A stretch of DNA of 64,000 nucleotides from RGIG7179 sp051893555 (GCA_051893555.1 JBJFHL010000087.1:1-64000), one strand, 5' to 3'. Shown: positions 17,297 to 26,722, numbered from the stretch's first letter. Numbers and translations: made by a program. The notes: generated from the sequence alone by a model not told the origin.

Positions 17297-17326
17297 TCAC
17301 TTATCTGCCTAAGCGGGAGCATATCA
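17297..17326 (-). repeat. Degenerate IS-end relic
   Basis: Read on the minus strand this begins TGATATGCTCCCGCTTAGGC and then AGATAAGTGA. It aligns with the neighbouring IS terminal repeat at roughly three quarters of positions, in the same orientation. It directly follows the T-tail of the split terminator and may be left from an older insertion of a related element. Confidence 0.4.
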
Positions 17327-17354
17327 TCGCCATGTCTGAGGACATTTTACGATT

Positions 17355-20300
17355 TTATACGGTTCTCCACGCTTTTTTCGACCAGCCGGTGTAAACCCGA
17401 ATGCCGTCTAAGTCAACGTAGCCGCGTACCTTGTAGTAGTACCTGGTTCCGTTCTCGATTGCGGTGTTATAATACGCATCTTTTTCTGTCGTAAAGACCG
17501 GTTTCTTCGTATATCCTTCGAACCGTTTCGTGGAGCGGAAGATTTCTACTCCATCAAAAGTAACGTCTGCGGATGTATTCCATGTGATTTTCACAGCTTT
17601 TCTTCCGGATCGCATTTTCACAATGGCAGACCGGGCGAAGAAATTCTCCGCATTGATTGCTTTCAGGCTTTCACGGATTTCTTCCAGTGACGCTTCCGCT
17701 TCTTTGTCTGCTTGCTTTGTGATAATCTCGACCTGATCACCTGTTTTCAGTCCGGTCAGTTCTGTTACCGCACCTTTCGATACACCGTTGACTTTTACAT
17801 CAACCAGTTCATATCCATCCTCTACCGTGATCACAGCTTTCGTTCCGTTCTCCTGCAGTTGAGCTGCGGCTCCACTGCCCGCTGAAATAACAGGCTTCTG
17901 AACCGCAGGAAGATAGATGCCGCCGCCGGAAGGACTTTCCGGTTTCGGATCCGGATCCGGTTCGGTCTGAACCACATCCTCTTCCACCTCAAAAAGGGAG
18001 AAGTGGCTGGTTTCAAAAAGGAGAATACCACTTTCTGCATCGTATTCGCATGGAATCAGCTGTTTATTGCCTGCTGCATCCACATAGTATACATACGGAA
18101 CCTTTCCGTCTGCTGCCGCATCCTCTGACAGATGGTAATGCAGCTTCACTGTGGCAGTACCGGTTCCGAAGTCATGGATTGCATCGGTACCACTGTTCAG
18201 CTTCAGATCCACAATGCAGGAAGCATTTGCAAGGGCTGACGCCACTTCCTGATATTCTGTATCCTCTGCATCTACATCCAGAATTTTCAGTGTGACATCC
18301 TGTTCCTGTTCCTGGATCAGCCCCAGTACTTTTGCGTCCATGGTTACATCACCGATGTCCGTCAGAATTTCCAGGGTGGTATCTTCTGAAACAGAGATCT
18401 GTTCTGCCTCTTCTCCAAACAGTGACTGATGAATTTCCACAGCAGTCTGCTTCACGTCACAGTCGCTGTCTGTTTTTTCAAAGCCTTCATAGGTATCCAC
18501 GGTGGCATCGTAGACCCAGTGGTTATCCTCGTGGGATAGATTGTGCCATTTCACGAAGTCTGCCACACTTCTGGTCCACAGGAAAATGGTGTTATCCACC
18601 TCAAACTCCTCGGACTCGATTCCCAGATATGGATCCAGTTCATATGCCGTATAAACCAGCATGTACGCCGGACCGTGTTTGTCCTTGCTGCGATCGTAAT
18701 GAATCTGCAGCATATTCGGCTCATTGGCATCCGCAGTGATCGTAAACGGATTTTCATCATCCGGTACTTCCACATAGTTTTCTTTTTCTTTATCGTACAC
18801 TACGACCGCCAGCGTATCCGGTGTTACGTTGACGAAGTGATCTTCCTCTACCCCTACGCGACGCATATACTGGTCGGTTACGATAAATTTCGTGTACATA
18901 TCCTGCTGTGCTTTCTGGAAGATTCCAAGCGTTGCGAAGCCGCCGTTGTGAATAAAGGAGCCATCACTCTGCTCTTCCATGTGATAGAACTGCAGGATAT
19001 ATGCTGTCGGTTCCTGTACCTGCACTTCAAACACAGCTTCATACGGTATGCCGTCCTTCCCATAGGAAAGCACCAGGGAGCAGTAGCCGTCTGAATGGAA
19101 AGAAGTCAGTGTAAATGTGCCATCACTATTGGCCGTGACACTGCACCGGTCTGGTCTTCTTTCGATTCTCACGTCATACGCTGTCAGCGGCTGTCCGTTA
19201 AGTGAAACGCTTCCGCTGACCGTGCTGCCACCATCCATCCGGATCGTATTTCCAGGCAGGATGGTCTTTCCGCTATCGAGAGAGATTGCCACATTGCTTA
19301 CTGCGGCTTCGTCAGACAGCCCTTCTGTCGTCCATTGATAGCAGAATTCTCTTCCGTCATATTGGACGATCAGATCCACAGAACCATTTCCAACCGGGGT
19401 GAGTTTTATGACTCCATTGCCCATATCAATTGCTTGCAGTACGGTGTTGCCATTGGTGCCGACGGTGTATCCATCTGTGATGCTCTGATCGCCCATGGTG
19501 AGCTGTACCGTCATTTCCTGGCTGCCGCCGAGGCTGCCGTTTGGATAAACCAGTGACTGATCTTCCCTCTGCAGGCGTACACCCGGTACGACCTCCAGGC
19601 GATAGGTTGCGGAAATCGGATTTTGCCGGTTGCCAAAATAGAGGGTCACATCGCAGGCATCGCCCGCCTTGGCATTGGCGTTCAGATAGATCTCGAACAG
19701 CGCATTATCCGGTGAAACACCCGCATAGCAGATGTTTTCATTGCTCGATTCTCCAAAGGCCCAAGTACCTTCGTTCGGTTCTCCGTCAAAATAGATTGGC
19801 AGGCTCTCTCCGCAGCATTCTGGAATCTGGATGACCGGGTTGTTGTCGTTGTTTCTGCCATATAGCAATTCGTCATTCCACAGGACTGCCAGGCGCTGCG
19901 ATTCCTCTCCTTCCACCAGATAGGTGGAGAAGTGGCTGGTCCGGAAGGTCAACACTCCGTTTTCACAGGTGCACGCTACCGGTGTCTTCTGCCCGTTTTC
20001 ATCCAGATAGAAAACTTGCACATCGGTCAGGTTGCACGGTACGGAAACAACCGCGTACCCATTTTCTCCAAAGGACACATCGGCATTTCCTTCTGTCACT
20101 TTAAAATCGAAGGCCATGTCGGCTTCATCTACAGCACCTTGCTGCTGTGCGGTGACGTAGTAGCCTTCTTCCTTTACGTCACACATCTGCAGAGATACAT
20201 TTTGTTCTGCAGCCTGCATGGAGTCAACCAGTGTGCCGCCCAGTGTCACGGTTCCGTCATTTGTGGCTACATGGATTTCATCCTGGTCTGCGATCGCATC

Positions 20301-22286
20301 GTTTTCGAAGATTACTTGCGTCGTGTTGACATCTGCATCCGTCGTCGCATCAATATTTCCGTTTTCCGGAACCATTGTAACATTCAGCGTGATCTTTCTG
20401 GTGATCAGTTCGGAAAGGTTTTCTACATTGTAGGTTCCATCGCCGTACTTTTCACGGATTACTGCCTCGTAATCACCCTTGTAGCTTACTGCATAGAAGG
20501 GCCCGTGGATGTCTTTCTTCGGCTTGTCGTAAACGATGTTATACCGTTCATTCACATCATCCCACGTTACGGTAAACGGGGATTCCGCCTGGGTCAATGG
20601 TATTTTCTGATATATTCCGGTTTCATCGGTTGTTTCATAATAGAACTGGAAATTCTCCGGATCATTCTCGATGAAGAGGTAATCTTTTTCACCGTATACC
20701 GCCTTATCCGCCACGCTTTTCATAATGCCTGGCCGGAGATTCAGCTTCGCTGCAATTTTCGTATTGATATAGTCAAAATGCAGAACATTTCCTGTCGCAT
20801 AGCGGTTTGCATATTCGTCCCAGAAATAAAAATCCAGGTCAAAATCTACCATGCTGTCATCTCGTTCCAGTTCAATATCAACGGAATTTCTCTCATTTCC
20901 ACTACACAGATATGGGTCAGTTCCTATATAATGCAGCCGGAAGGCGTATGCATCTGTAACCTTGTTTCCGTTAGCTGCTGCGTAAGCAGTGTCTTTCGCC
21001 TCATCATACTCTACACAGAAAATTGGTCCATATCCTTTTTTCTCCTCCACATAACGGAGCGCAAATACCTGCAGACTTTGATCCACGTCGCTTGCCGATG
21101 TCCACACTGTAGTGCCTCTTTGCTGTATCTGCAGTTTAAAATCATCCAAAGCTCCGATATAGGTACGGTTTTCTCTGGAATTTGGTTTCACCACATATCT
21201 GGCATCATAACCGGTATTTTGATTGCGTACAAAGAAGCAGGTTTCCCAGGATGTAATCTTACTGTTAAACTGCAGAACACTTCCCTGTCCGATGACACGC
21301 ATCCGGCTCGTATCGATGTCATAGCCATTCGCATTCAGACTATCCGGATCCTGCAGCATCTCCAGTGTCAATGCATAAGGTGCATTCGGGTCAACCGGTG
21401 CGATTTCCGGAGGTTCGTCACTGCCGCCCAGGTCTCCTTCTTCTACTTCCATGCGAAACGTGTACAGGGTTTCGCCCACCTTGATCTTCAGGTCACTGCC
21501 ACCCGGTGCAGAAGGAATGAAGCGGAAGGTGTTTTGATCAGAATCGATAATAATATGTCCGATTCCTGTATTGGTCAGCCAAATCTCTACACTGTCATCA
21601 ATATTTAAGATTTCTTCCCCTTGTTCTCCATTCATATAGATTGTGATCGGAGTATCGTGGAATCCGTTGTACAGCGTGTCTCCCGGATCCGCAGTAAATC
21701 GATTCGTTTTGATCCGCAAAGGAGAGTTACTGCCGCCCCCCTGCGGTTCTCCGACAGCAATTCTCAGCGTACCGTAATGTTTGAACCCTTCTTCTGTCTG
21801 CACATTCAGATTCATCCGATATCCCTGAAATCCATTTTCTGCGAATATGTCATTTCCGCCGTTCGTATAATGGATTGTAATTTTATTTCCCTCAACGGAA
21901 TACGTCATATCCTTGATTGCATCTCCTACCACGTCATTTCCATCGGTGCCCGGATAATCTGCAATATAAACTGCATTTTCTGTTGGGACATTCTCAATGT
22001 CAATCAGATTCTCCATATCGGGCATTTCACCATTTAAATGATACGTTGCCAGATACAGATACTTTTCAACAGTCCCGCCGTCCTGAATGTTGACACGCTG
22101 GCTAATGCATTCTGCAGCATGATTCAGATCCTTATTTCCGGATTCATCTGCAGCTGCAAGTCCGTTTTCATCGCCAAACATCAGCAGTGTTATCGTTTGA
22201 TCTTCTGCAAATGCCGTTGCCGGTATCATGGCAATTATCATCAGCAGACTCAGAAGAACGCAGACTGTCTTCTTCATTTTTCTCAT
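17355..22286 (-). CDS. Large modular surface protein with two 'HFS' modules and C-terminal FN3-like module
   Basis: A secreted 1643-residue protein with signal peptide MRKMKKTVCVLLSLLMIIAM...AFA. The body repeats long beta-rich units. Two blocks end in related 'HFS' sequences (FRTSHFSTYLVEGEE near 790 and FETSHFSLFEVEEDV near 1475), and each block has segments like DVNTTQVIFENDAIADQDEI. A GGIYLPAVQKP segment then leads into a VNGVSKG-type domain, and the last ~100 residues are the FN3-like module shared with four other proteins here (GVEIFRSTKR...YYYKVRGYVDLDG...KKAWRTV). No enzyme motif, LPXTG or SLH domain is seen. The start has GGAGG 8 nt upstream. Its promoter carries the shared TTTAGC element. 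Adhesion or matrix function is a guess. Confidence 0.85.
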   Translation of the reverse strand: MRKMKKTVCVLLSLLMIIAMIPATAFAEDQTITLLMFGDENGLAAADESGNKDLNHAAECISQRVNIQDGGTVEKYLYLATYHLNGEMPDMENLIDIENVPTENAVYIADYPGTDGNDVVGDAIKDMTYSVEGNKITIHYTNGGNDIFAENGFQGYRMNLNVQTEEGFKHYGTLRIAVGEPQGGGSNSPLRIKTNRFTADPGDTLYNGFHDTPITIYMNGEQGEEILNIDDSVEIWLTNTGIGHIIIDSDQNTFRFIPSAPGGSDLKIKVGETLYTFRMEVEEGDLGGSDEPPEIAPVDPNAPYALTLEMLQDPDSLNANGYDIDTSRMRVIGQGSVLQFNSKITSWETCFFVRNQNTGYDARYVVKPNSRENRTYIGALDDFKLQIQQRGTTVWTSASDVDQSLQVFALRYVEEKKGYGPIFCVEYDEAKDTAYAAANGNKVTDAYAFRLHYIGTDPYLCSGNERNSVDIELERDDSMVDFDLDFYFWDEYANRYATGNVLHFDYINTKIAAKLNLRPGIMKSVADKAVYGEKDYLFIENDPENFQFYYETTDETGIYQKIPLTQAESPFTVTWDDVNERYNIVYDKPKKDIHGPFYAVSYKGDYEAVIREKYGDGTYNVENLSELITRKITLNVTMVPENGNIDATTDADVNTTQVIFENDAIADQDEIHVATNDGTVTLGGTLVDSMQAAEQNVSLQMCDVKEEGYYVTAQQQGAVDEADMAFDFKVTEGNADVSFGENGYAVVSVPCNLTDVQVFYLDENGQKTPVACTCENGVLTFRTSHFSTYLVEGEESQRLAVLWNDELLYGRNNDNNPVIQIPECCGESLPIYFDGEPNEGTWAFGESSNENICYAGVSPDNALFEIYLNANAKAGDACDVTLYFGNRQNPISATYRLEVVPGVRLQREDQSLVYPNGSLGGSQEMTVQLTMGDQSITDGYTVGTNGNTVLQAIDMGNGVIKLTPVGNGSVDLIVQYDGREFCYQWTTEGLSDEAAVSNVAISLDSGKTILPGNTIRMDGGSTVSGSVSLNGQPLTAYDVRIERRPDRCSVTANSDGTFTLTSFHSDGYCSLVLSYGKDGIPYEAVFEVQVQEPTAYILQFYHMEEQSDGSFIHNGGFATLGIFQKAQQDMYTKFIVTDQYMRRVGVEEDHFVNVTPDTLAVVVYDKEKENYVEVPDDENPFTITADANEPNMLQIHYDRSKDKHGPAYMLVYTAYELDPYLGIESEEFEVDNTIFLWTRSVADFVKWHNLSHEDNHWVYDATVDTYEGFEKTDSDCDVKQTAVEIHQSLFGEEAEQISVSEDTTLEILTDIGDVTMDAKVLGLIQEQEQDVTLKILDVDAEDTEYQEVASALANASCIVDLKLNSGTDAIHDFGTGTATVKLHYHLSEDAAADGKVPYVYYVDAAGNKQLIPCEYDAESGILLFETSHFSLFEVEEDVVQTEPDPDPKPESPSGGGIYLPAVQKPVISAGSGAAAQLQENGTKAVITVEDGYELVDVKVNGVSKGAVTELTGLKTGDQVEIITKQADKEAEASLEEIRESLKAINAENFFARSAIVKMRSGRKAVKITWNTSADVTFDGVEIFRSTKRFEGYTKKPVFTTEKDAYYNTAIENGTRYYYKVRGYVDLDGIRVYTGWSKKAWRTV

Positions 22287-22356
22287 TCACTTTTCCTCCT
22301 TTTCTGAAAAATAATAATCGCAACAGGCAGGTGTCTGTCCGCACACGACCAAGTTT

Positions 22357-22400
22357 ATTGTAGCAGTTTGCGAATGGATTTTGTTAAGCACGCCGCTAAA
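22357..22400 (-). promoter_or_regulatory. Promoter of the 1643-residue surface protein with shared element
   Basis: On the minus strand: TTTAGC (22400-22395), 8 nt, TAACA (22386-22382), 19 nt, -10 TACAAT (22362-22357), then 70 nt to the start. This copy is the most diverged of the four but has the same spacing. Confidence 0.6.
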
Positions 22401-22504
22401 ATTCACCTTAATATTTTCGAGGCAGATCGAAAATCTGTATTCCCCATAAAAACGGTGGTTTTTATGGAATGCGACGAAACGTCTGATTAGAGGAAGACAA
22501 TTGG

Positions 22505-22548
22505 GTGCAGGAGATCTTCACGGAGGAGAATTTTGCCATGGCGAAAAT
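22505..22548 (+). pseudogene. Fragment of a second Rpn-family nuclease gene
   Basis: About 44 bp starting GTGCAGGAGATCTT match the intact Rpn gene (about 15144-15188) at roughly 38 positions. They would encode VQEIFTEENFAMAKI, against VQEILAEEDLAMAEN in the intact gene. Weaker similarity extends some 40 bp upstream. No open frame of useful length remains. The rest of the 22287-22700 gap holds two promoters. Confidence 0.6.
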
Positions 22549-22597
22549 TACACACAAGCCTTTTACAAACACTTGTTCTTTTTTACTGTATTTTCTA

Positions 22598-22626
22598 TTG
22601 CACATTTCATGTTGATATGGTATATT
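22598..22626 (+). promoter_or_regulatory. sbcD-sbcC promoter
   Basis: TTGCAC (22598-22603), a 17-bp spacer and TATATT (22621-22626) make a good housekeeping promoter 75 bp before the sbcD start. Confidence 0.65.
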
Positions 22627-22700
22627 GGTGTCAGGGGAATTCCGGTTCCCCTCCATCCCTGGTTACCCTTCGCGTATCACATCCGAAAAGGAGTTTTTTT

Positions 22701-23834
22701 ATGAAATTTGTCCACCTTTCCGACCTGCATCTGGGAAAGCGGGTCAACGAGTTCTCCATGTTGGAGGACCAGAAATATATCCTGCTGAAAATCCTGCAGA
22801 TCATCCGATCCGAGAAGCCCGACGGCGTTCTCATCGCCGGAGACATCTACGATAAATCCATTCCGCCGGCGGAAGCGGTCCAGCTGTTTGACGAGTTTCT
22901 GACCCGGCTGGCGGAACTGGGCATGCAGGTCTTCCTCATCAGCGGCAATCACGATTCGGCAGAGCGCATTGCCTTCGGCAGCCGACTGATGGATGCCAGC
23001 GGTATTCATCTGTGCCCGGTCTATGACGGAAGTGTTTCCTCCTACACCATGGAGGACTCCTTCGGACCGGTAAACATTTATCTGCTTCCCTTCCTGAAGC
23101 CTGCCCACGTACGGCGGTTTTTTCCGGATGCAGCCATCGAAACCTATACCGACGCGCTGCGGACCGTCATAAACACCATCGACCTGCAGCAGACGCAGCG
23201 GAATCTGGTGGTCACCCATCAGTTCGTCACCGGTGCGACACGGAGCGAATCGGAAGATCTGACGGTTGGCGGTATGGATAATGTGGATGCGGAGGTCTTC
23301 AATGCCTTCGATTATGTAGCCCTGGGCCATATCCACGGACCGCAGAAAATCAGCCGGGATACCGTCCGCTACTGCGGCACGCCGCTGAAATACTCCTTCT
23401 CCGAGGTCAACCACAAAAAATCCGTCACCATTGTGGAGCTTTTCGAAAAGGGCCGGGTGGAGATCCGCACGGAAGAACTGATTCCGCTGCGGGACCTGCG
23501 GGAAATTCGCGGCACCTGGGATCAGGTCACGCGGAAGGCCAATTACGAAAACACCAACACGCAGGATTACATGCACGTCACCCTGTTGGATGAAGAGGAC
23601 ATCCCCGACGCGGCGGCCAAGCTGCGGGTCATCTACCCCAACCTGATGAAGCTGGATTACGACAACCGGCGAACCAGAAGCACCCGCAGCCTGGGAACCA
23701 TTGATGACATCAAAGCCAGATCGCCGCTGGAGCTTTTTGCAGAGTTTTATGAAAACCGGAATAATCAGCCCATGAGCGATGTGCAGACGGAATACATGCA
23801 GGCGCTGATCGAGAAGCTGAAGGAGGTGGAATAG
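22701..23834 (+). CDS. sbcD: Exonuclease SbcD (Mre11-type nuclease subunit)
   Basis: A 377-residue metallophosphatase-fold nuclease, partner of SbcC, that cuts hairpins and processes double-strand ends. Phosphoesterase motifs are in order: FVHLSDLHLGKR (DxH), IAGDIYDKS (GDxxD), ISGNHDS (GNHD), VVTHQF and ALGHIHGPQ (GHxH). Length is normal. The start at 22701 follows AAAAGGAG by 7 nt; the open frame continues upstream to 22533 but without homology. The stop lies 1 nt before the sbcC start, so the two are translationally linked in the usual sbcDC order. Confidence 0.95.
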   Translation: MKFVHLSDLHLGKRVNEFSMLEDQKYILLKILQIIRSEKPDGVLIAGDIYDKSIPPAEAVQLFDEFLTRLAELGMQVFLISGNHDSAERIAFGSRLMDASGIHLCPVYDGSVSSYTMEDSFGPVNIYLLPFLKPAHVRRFFPDAAIETYTDALRTVINTIDLQQTQRNLVVTHQFVTGATRSESEDLTVGGMDNVDAEVFNAFDYVALGHIHGPQKISRDTVRYCGTPLKYSFSEVNHKKSVTIVELFEKGRVEIRTEELIPLRDLREIRGTWDQVTRKANYENTNTQDYMHVTLLDEEDIPDAAAKLRVIYPNLMKLDYDNRRTRSTRSLGTIDDIKARSPLELFAEFYENRNNQPMSDVQTEYMQALIEKLKEVE

Positions 23835-23835
23835 C

Positions 23836-26622
23836 ATGCGGCCTTTGAAACTGACCATGTCGGCCTTCGGGCCTTATGCCGGCTGTGTTTCGCTGGATCT
23901 GGAGTCCCTGGGAAACGGCGGGCTCTATCTGATCACCGGCGACACGGGCGCCGGCAAAACCACAATTTTCGACGCGATCACCTTCGCCCTCTTCGGAGAA
24001 GCCAGCGGAAATAACCGGGAAGCTTCCATGCTTCGTTCCAAGTACGCCGATCCGGACACGCCGACGGAGGTCGAGCTGGTTTTCTCTTATGACGGTCAGG
24101 TCTATACGGTGAAGCGCAGCCCTGAATACATGCGAAAAAAGGCTCGGGGCGAGGGTTACACGGTGCAAAATCCGCAGGCCCAGCTTACGTATCCCGACGG
24201 GCGTGTGGTGACGAAGCAGGGGGATGTCAATCGATCGATGCAGGACATTCTCCATGTGAACCGGGATCAGTTTTCGCAGATCGTCATGATCGCTCAAGGA
24301 GATTTTCTGAAGCTGCTGTTGGCAGATACCCGGCAGCGGATCGAGATTTTCCGGGAAATATTTCATACCGGATTTTATGAACGGCTGCAGACAGCGCTGA
24401 AAAATCAGGCAGCCGATCTGAATAAGGAGTACAGCAGTATAAATCAGAGCATTCGCCAGTATATCGGCGGGATTCTTTGTGATCCGGATGATGTGCTGTG
24501 TCTGGATGTGGAAAAAGCCAGGAATGGCCAGATGTTCACTGCCGAGGTGCTGGAACTGATTTCCGCTCTGTTGGAAAAGGATGGTGCTGCAGCCGCAGGA
24601 CTGGAAGCAGATCTGAAGATGCTGGAAAAGGAGATAGAAGAAAATACGGCTTCGCTGACGAAGGCGGAAGAAAAAAAGAAAACCCTGGAGAACCTCCGCC
24701 ATGCACAAGCCCGGGAGATAGAAGAAAAAGCGAACCTTGCGGATTTTGCGAAGAAATTGGAGGACGTGAAGGCAAAGCTGCCGGAGGCCGAGGCCGGAAA
24801 GAAGGAAATCATCGAGATCGAGGCGCAGTACGGGGATTACCGGATGCTGGATCAGATCAATGCGGAAATCAAGGCGCTGGCGGGATCGTTGCAGGCGGAT
24901 CGTCAGTCGAAAGCCACACAGGAACAGGCGGTTTCTGCCCTTTCGGATGAGATCCGCGGGCGGAAGGCGGAGCTTCAGTCTCTGGCCTCTGCCGGTGAAG
25001 CACGGGAAAGGCTGCTACATGAGAAGGCGACGCTGCAGGCGGAGAAAGATGCTTTGCAGAATCTTACTGCGGATGCGGACGAGCTTCAGCTGCTGCTGGA
25101 TCAGCTTGCGCATGCCAGGGAGACGTTTCTTCGGGCGCAGGCCCGGGCGGAGGCGGATGACCTGCAGTATCAGAAGCTGAACCGGGTATTTTTGAGTGAG
25201 CAGGCCGGGATCCTGGCGGATACCCTTGTGGAGGGTGCGCCGTGTCCGGTGTGCGGCTCGACGGCGCATCCGCAAAAGGCGGTGAAATCCAACCAGGCGC
25301 CGACGGAGAAGGAACTTCATGGCGCGAAGAAGGCGGCGGAGACCAGTGCAAAGGCGGCGTCCGGTGCCAGCGAGGCTGCCAGCCTTCTTAACGGCAAGGT
25401 GGAAACGAAGCGGGAGGCCGTCTGGCGGGCAGCGGATTCCCTTCTGGGTTGTACCAATGCAGAGGGCGTCTGGGACCCGTCGGCGGTTGCTGCGTCGGCT
25501 TCCAAAAAAATCTCTGCTCTGCACGCCCGGTCGGTGGAGGTTTCGGAGACGATCCTGACGGAAGAGAAGAGTCTCGCGCGGAAACAGCTTCTGGAAAAGC
25601 AGATTCCGGAGATGGAGGCTTCCCTTCGTGAAAAGGAGGCCGCAGTAGCTGCGCTTGCAAGCCGCATTTCCGCATCGGTGGCTTCCCTGGAGGAAAAACA
25701 GGCCCAGACCGTGCAGGCAGCCTCCAGACTTCGGTTTGGGAGCCGCGGGGAGGCGGAAGCTGCCGTGAAGGAGCTGAACCGAAAGGTACAGACTGTGCAG
25801 GCAGCGTTGGAACGTGCGGAAGCAGACTATACTTCCTGCGAAAAGAATCTGGCTGCGCTGCAGGGGCAGATATGCCAGCTTTCGGATGCGGCTGCAGAGA
25901 GTGGTGAATTGGAAGATCTGCCGGTACTGGAGCAGCGTAAGCTTACTTTGTCTGTGCGGAGAAAAGAAATCACAGATATGCAGAAGGTGCTGCATACAAG
26001 AATGGATACCAATCGGCGTTCTTCGGAGAACATTTCGAAAAAGGCAAAGGAAATTTCCGCGCTGGAGGAAAAGATGGTCTGGCTCAATGCCCTTTCGGAC
26101 ACGGCCAACGGCAAAATCAGCGCAAAAGAAAAAGTCATGCTGGAGACATACGTCCAGATGACCTATTTTGACCGGATCATTGACAGAGCCAATACACGCC
26201 TCATGATCATGACGGGCGGGCAGTATGAGCTGACGCGTCGGGAAACGGCAGAAAGCAAAATGTCCCAGAGCGGGCTGGACCTGGATGTGGTGGATCATTA
26301 CAATGGTTCTCTTCGCAGTGTCAAGTCCCTTTCCGGCGGAGAATCTTTCATGGCGTCTCTTTCTCTGGCACTGGGTCTGTCGGATGAGATCCAGTCCTCT
26401 GCGGGCGGCATCAAGCTGGATTCCATGTTTGTGGATGAAGGGTTCGGTTCGCTGGACGGTGAATCGCTGCAGCAGGCCATGCAGGCCCTGGCATCGCTGA
26501 GCAGCGGAAACCGGCTGGTGGGAATCATCTCACATGTGACGGAGCTGAAGGAGCGGATCGACAAGCAGATCATCGTTACCAAAGAAAAGACCGGCGGCAG
26601 CCGGGTGCAGATCGTGGTGTAA
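23836..26622 (+). CDS. sbcC: Exonuclease SbcC (Rad50-type ATPase subunit)
   Basis: A 928-residue SMC-like ATPase that forms the SbcCD complex on DNA ends. The Walker A loop is at residues 35-43 (GDTGAGKTT). Two long coiled-coil arms flank a zinc hook (APCPVCGSTAHP, near residue 470). The C-terminal lobe has the ABC signature (KSLSGGESFMASLSLALGLSD) and Walker B (MFVDEGFGSLD). It is slightly shorter than E. coli SbcC, as is common in Clostridia. It is co-transcribed with sbcD and ends just before a good terminator. Confidence 0.95.
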   Translation: MRPLKLTMSAFGPYAGCVSLDLESLGNGGLYLITGDTGAGKTTIFDAITFALFGEASGNNREASMLRSKYADPDTPTEVELVFSYDGQVYTVKRSPEYMRKKARGEGYTVQNPQAQLTYPDGRVVTKQGDVNRSMQDILHVNRDQFSQIVMIAQGDFLKLLLADTRQRIEIFREIFHTGFYERLQTALKNQAADLNKEYSSINQSIRQYIGGILCDPDDVLCLDVEKARNGQMFTAEVLELISALLEKDGAAAAGLEADLKMLEKEIEENTASLTKAEEKKKTLENLRHAQAREIEEKANLADFAKKLEDVKAKLPEAEAGKKEIIEIEAQYGDYRMLDQINAEIKALAGSLQADRQSKATQEQAVSALSDEIRGRKAELQSLASAGEARERLLHEKATLQAEKDALQNLTADADELQLLLDQLAHARETFLRAQARAEADDLQYQKLNRVFLSEQAGILADTLVEGAPCPVCGSTAHPQKAVKSNQAPTEKELHGAKKAAETSAKAASGASEAASLLNGKVETKREAVWRAADSLLGCTNAEGVWDPSAVAASASKKISALHARSVEVSETILTEEKSLARKQLLEKQIPEMEASLREKEAAVAALASRISASVASLEEKQAQTVQAASRLRFGSRGEAEAAVKELNRKVQTVQAALERAEADYTSCEKNLAALQGQICQLSDAAAESGELEDLPVLEQRKLTLSVRRKEITDMQKVLHTRMDTNRRSSENISKKAKEISALEEKMVWLNALSDTANGKISAKEKVMLETYVQMTYFDRIIDRANTRLMIMTGGQYELTRRETAESKMSQSGLDLDVVDHYNGSLRSVKSLSGGESFMASLSLALGLSDEIQSSAGGIKLDSMFVDEGFGSLDGESLQQAMQALASLSSGNRLVGIISHVTELKERIDKQIIVTKEKTGGSRVQIVV

Positions 26623-26628
26623 ATAGGT

Positions 26629-26670
26629 AGGGACCTTCCTGCTGATCAAATGCAGAAAGGTCCCTGTTTT
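26629..26670 (+). terminator. Intrinsic terminator of sbcDC
   Basis: The stem AGGGACCTT / AAGGTCCCT with inner CTGC / GCAG pairing is followed by TGTTTT, 6 bp after the sbcC stop. Confidence 0.85.
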
Positions 26671-26722
26671 AATGCTTACATTTTCGCACCGGCGGTCCGC
26701 TTCGCGCCGGCGGTCCGCTTCA

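Larger units (their letters stand above)
15462..17297 (+). terminator. Terminator hairpin split by the IS insertion
   Basis: The left arm CGAAGGACGGT (15462-15472) and the right arm ACCGTCCTTCG (17281-17291) are perfect 11-bp complements. Each is flanked by T-runs, and the right arm is followed by TTTTTT (17292-17297). Rejoined without the IS they form a standard intrinsic terminator with a T-rich loop for the Rpn gene, which could also serve the convergent 1643-residue gene. The IS lies exactly in the loop. Confidence 0.65.

Noticed and set aside
19932..21608. 558-residue plus-strand open frame antisense to the 1643-residue surface protein
   Set aside because: Cys/Ile/Arg-rich composition with no start signal or domain; the minus-strand gene has signal peptide, ribosome binding site and recognisable modules.
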